Below, piece after piece: positions 14,787 through 16,186 of a stretch of 16,186 nt of DNA. The stretch comes from an uncultured Asticcacaulis sp. (lineage in GTDB: Bacteria > Pseudomonadota > Alphaproteobacteria > Caulobacterales > Caulobacteraceae). The DNA lies in the NCBI GenBank assembly GCA_946482045.1, contig CAMLPZ010000064.1, forward strand, positions 1-16,186. The letters are read 5' to 3'. A program made the translations under genes and the position numbers. The notes under the pieces are model-generated. The model searched no databases. It worked only from the letters and a program-made list of their open reading frames with translations, and was not told the origin of the DNA. Every line of letters starts with the position of its first letter. Position 1 is the stretch's first letter.

Positions 14787-15947
14787 GTGTTTGTTGAAGC
14801 CCCCGTAATGGCCCGGCTGGCTGACAGCCAATTCCGTACTTCGCGCGAAATGCGTAACCTGGCGCACCTGACCTTTGGCGGGTCATCGGACCGCGTGCTC
14901 AACCTGTCGCGCATTTACCGCGCCTTCCGCGACGACGAGGATTACAACGAGAATCCGCTGTTCGAGAATTCGTCTTTGAACCGCGCCATCATCCTGAAGC
15001 ACAATCTGCGCGTCGACGAACGCCACCTGTTCGCGGGCAGCCGTCAGACCGTGACCAAGATCATCCTGCCGTTCGACCCTTACGACCTGACGCTGGGCGG
15101 TCGTGCCTTCTTCTTCCGCCAGGCAAATTTCGAACAGCTGATGAAGACCTATCTCGGCATTACCGACCTGTCGCGCAGCCGCGATGTTGAAATCCTGCGC
15201 TGCATGGACCGGCTACCGTCGCTGGATCCCTTCTTGTTGCGTGAACACCTGCTGGCGATGAATGTAAGGGCGTCCAGCAAATATTTCCAGATTTCGCCGA
15301 ACGATCTGCAAAGCATGGCCAAGTTCACGGCGCACGAGATCGAAAATCTTGTCGCCGCGGCGCTGGGTGGCGAAGGCAGCCAGGGCGCGTCACGCCTCGG
15401 CAGCAAGATACTGTCGGACCAACTGGACCGCGAACTGTGGCCACTGAAGGAAACGCTCGGCATGAGCGACGAGCAGTTTTCGGCCGGCATCATGTGCTGG
15501 CGTGGTTTCCTCTATTACAAGTGGGGATATGTCGAACTTCAGGACGCGATCCGCGAGGTTCTGAACGGCCTGTCGACCTATAAGCCCGTGCCGACGCATG
15601 AGGACATGGTGCGCAACTATCTGCGCCGGGCGCGTCCGCGCATCGCCAAGGCGATCGTCAAGACGATCCACGAAGCCGGACGCATCCTCGAAAACTATGA
15701 CGAGGTCTATATCGCCCTGGCGGTTGAGCGCAATCCTGAGCCGTTCCGCCAGTTCCTGATGCGCGGGTCGAACCTGTTCTTCGATCTGGGCGAGAAGCTT
15801 GGCATCCTGAACCACATCGTCTCGTTCTGGAAGTTCCGCATGGCACGGCTGTATAAGAGCCAGTCGCGTCAGCTGGAAAGCGTCGAATACGCCGACATCC
15901 TGATCGATTTCGAAGCCAGCCTGTTCCGATCGCTGACGGCGGAGTAG
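14787..15947 (+). CDS. Conserved protein of unknown function, second of two tandem paralogues
   Basis: A 386-residue paralogue of the preceding product, alignable over nearly the whole length. LPFDPYDLTLGGR (94-106) matches 11 of 13 residues, LPSLDPFLLREHL (143-155) 12 of 13, and GIMCWRGFLYYKW (234-246) 10 of 13. The first 20 residues and the C-terminal tail differ; the acidic tail of the first copy is replaced by SLFRSLTAE. The start is GTG 14787-14789, backed by AAAGGGAG (14771-14778) 8 bases before it, and lies 30 bases after the previous stop, so the two are co-transcribed. The strong divergence between copies, with the block motifs kept, suggests an old duplication and perhaps a heteromeric complex. 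The function is unknown. A double palindrome follows about 90 bases downstream. Confidence 0.85.
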   Translation: MFVEAPVMARLADSQFRTSREMRNLAHLTFGGSSDRVLNLSRIYRAFRDDEDYNENPLFENSSLNRAIILKHNLRVDERHLFAGSRQTVTKIILPFDPYDLTLGGRAFFFRQANFEQLMKTYLGITDLSRSRDVEILRCMDRLPSLDPFLLREHLLAMNVRASSKYFQISPNDLQSMAKFTAHEIENLVAAALGGEGSQGASRLGSKILSDQLDRELWPLKETLGMSDEQFSAGIMCWRGFLYYKWGYVELQDAIREVLNGLSTYKPVPTHEDMVRNYLRRARPRIAKAIVKTIHEAGRILENYDEVYIALAVERNPEPFRQFLMRGSNLFFDLGEKLGILNHIVSFWKFRMARLYKSQSRQLESVEYADILIDFEASLFRSLTAE

Positions 15948-16035
15948 GGTTCCGAAAAATAGAGAGGCAAGGTCCGAGCACGCGGCTTGCCCGCCCTTCG
16001 CATGGCTCCGGGCGTTCGTAGCGGAAGTCGAGACA

Positions 16036-16140
16036 TTTAGATCGGTATGATTTTAAGTGGAAAATCATGCCGATCTAAGTTTTTGTTTTGTCGCGATATT
16101 TAAGGCGAAAACCGCTTACACTTTTCGCCATATCGCTCTA
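16036..16140 (+). repeat. Double-palindrome intergenic repeat element (also likely terminator)
   Basis: Two hairpins are joined by GTTTTTGTTTTGT. The first pairs TTAGATCGGTATGATTTT (16037-16054) with its complement at 16061-16078 (18 bp, one G-T) around AAGTGG. The second pairs GCGATAT-ttaa-GGCGAAAA (16093-16111) with TTTTCGCCATATCGC (16122-16136), with a 4-base bulge and a 10-base loop, ending CTCTA. The order (palindrome, AAGTTTTTGTTTTG, GCGAAAACCG...CACTTTTCGC, GCTCTA) matches a repeated intergenic element I recall in many Rhizobiales and other alphaproteobacterial genomes. The first hairpin with its T-run would also end the receiver operon. It has no coding capacity. Confidence 0.7.
16037..16084 (+). 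terminator. Intrinsic terminator of the receiver/paralogue operon
   Basis: The 18-bp stem of the repeat's first palindrome (6-base loop) is followed one base later by five T and then GTTTTG. It lies 89 bases after the last stop codon and is the only terminator-like hairpin there. It appears to be supplied by the repeat element. Confidence 0.65.
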
Positions 16141-16186
16141 GGGTAAAAACCTAATCATCCTATTGATTTAATGTGCGAACATTGAT

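Noticed and set aside
15658..16068. Minus-strand open frame of 136 codons reaching into the terminal intergenic region
   Set aside because: It starts within the palindromic repeat and overlaps the second paralogue; composition is Arg/Ser/Gly-rich and no ribosome site supports it.

Overview
The window looks like chromosomal DNA from an alphaproteobacterium, most likely of the family Caulobacteraceae and perhaps close to Asticcacaulis or Caulobacter. Four things point there: high G+C with strong third-position GC bias; a large TonB-dependent receptor beside a beta-helix surface protein; a polyhydroxybutyrate (PHB) phasin/3-hydroxybutyrate dehydrogenase pair; and a palindromic intergenic repeat that I recall from alphaproteobacterial genomes. 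The genus is inference. No rRNA, tRNA, CRISPR array, phage gene, transposase or plasmid gene is visible. No stretch longer than about 300 bases lacks a gene.

Layout. Positions 1-3556 (+) hold the 3' end of a secreted parallel-beta-helix-type protein and a TonB-dependent outer-membrane receptor, with a strong hairpin terminator between them. A bidirectional terminator separates the receptor from a convergent polytopic membrane glycosyltransferase (GT39/ArnT-like). Reading on along the minus strand come a Dabb-domain protein, a MerC-family membrane protein behind two operator-like palindromes of Zur type, and an exported CE12 rhamnogalacturonan-acetylesterase-like hydrolase. Divergent from these, on the plus strand, are a FrnE-like cytoplasmic DsbA-family oxidoreductase and an Atm1-type ABC exporter that ends in a perfect 16-bp terminator.

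Positions 10386-12498 (-) carry a small Thr/Ala-rich lipoprotein, 3-hydroxybutyrate dehydrogenase, a phasin-like protein and a small exported FliL-like protein. Dehydrogenase and phasin form a tight PHB-metabolism operon with TGCA-type palindromes upstream. Positions 12667-15947 (+) form a three-gene operon: a receiver-domain protein coupled by ATGA overlap to the first of two tandem paralogous proteins of 386-390 residues that I cannot assign to any family. It is followed by a double-palindrome repeat element at the window end.

Functional themes are outer-membrane uptake or surface display, metal and thiol handling (MerC, FrnE-like, Atm1-like), carbon storage (phasin, dehydrogenase), and an unexplained phospho-signalling operon. 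The last is the best candidate here for an undescribed system: one receiver with a likely phospho-accepting Asp plus two diverged copies of a conserved helical protein.
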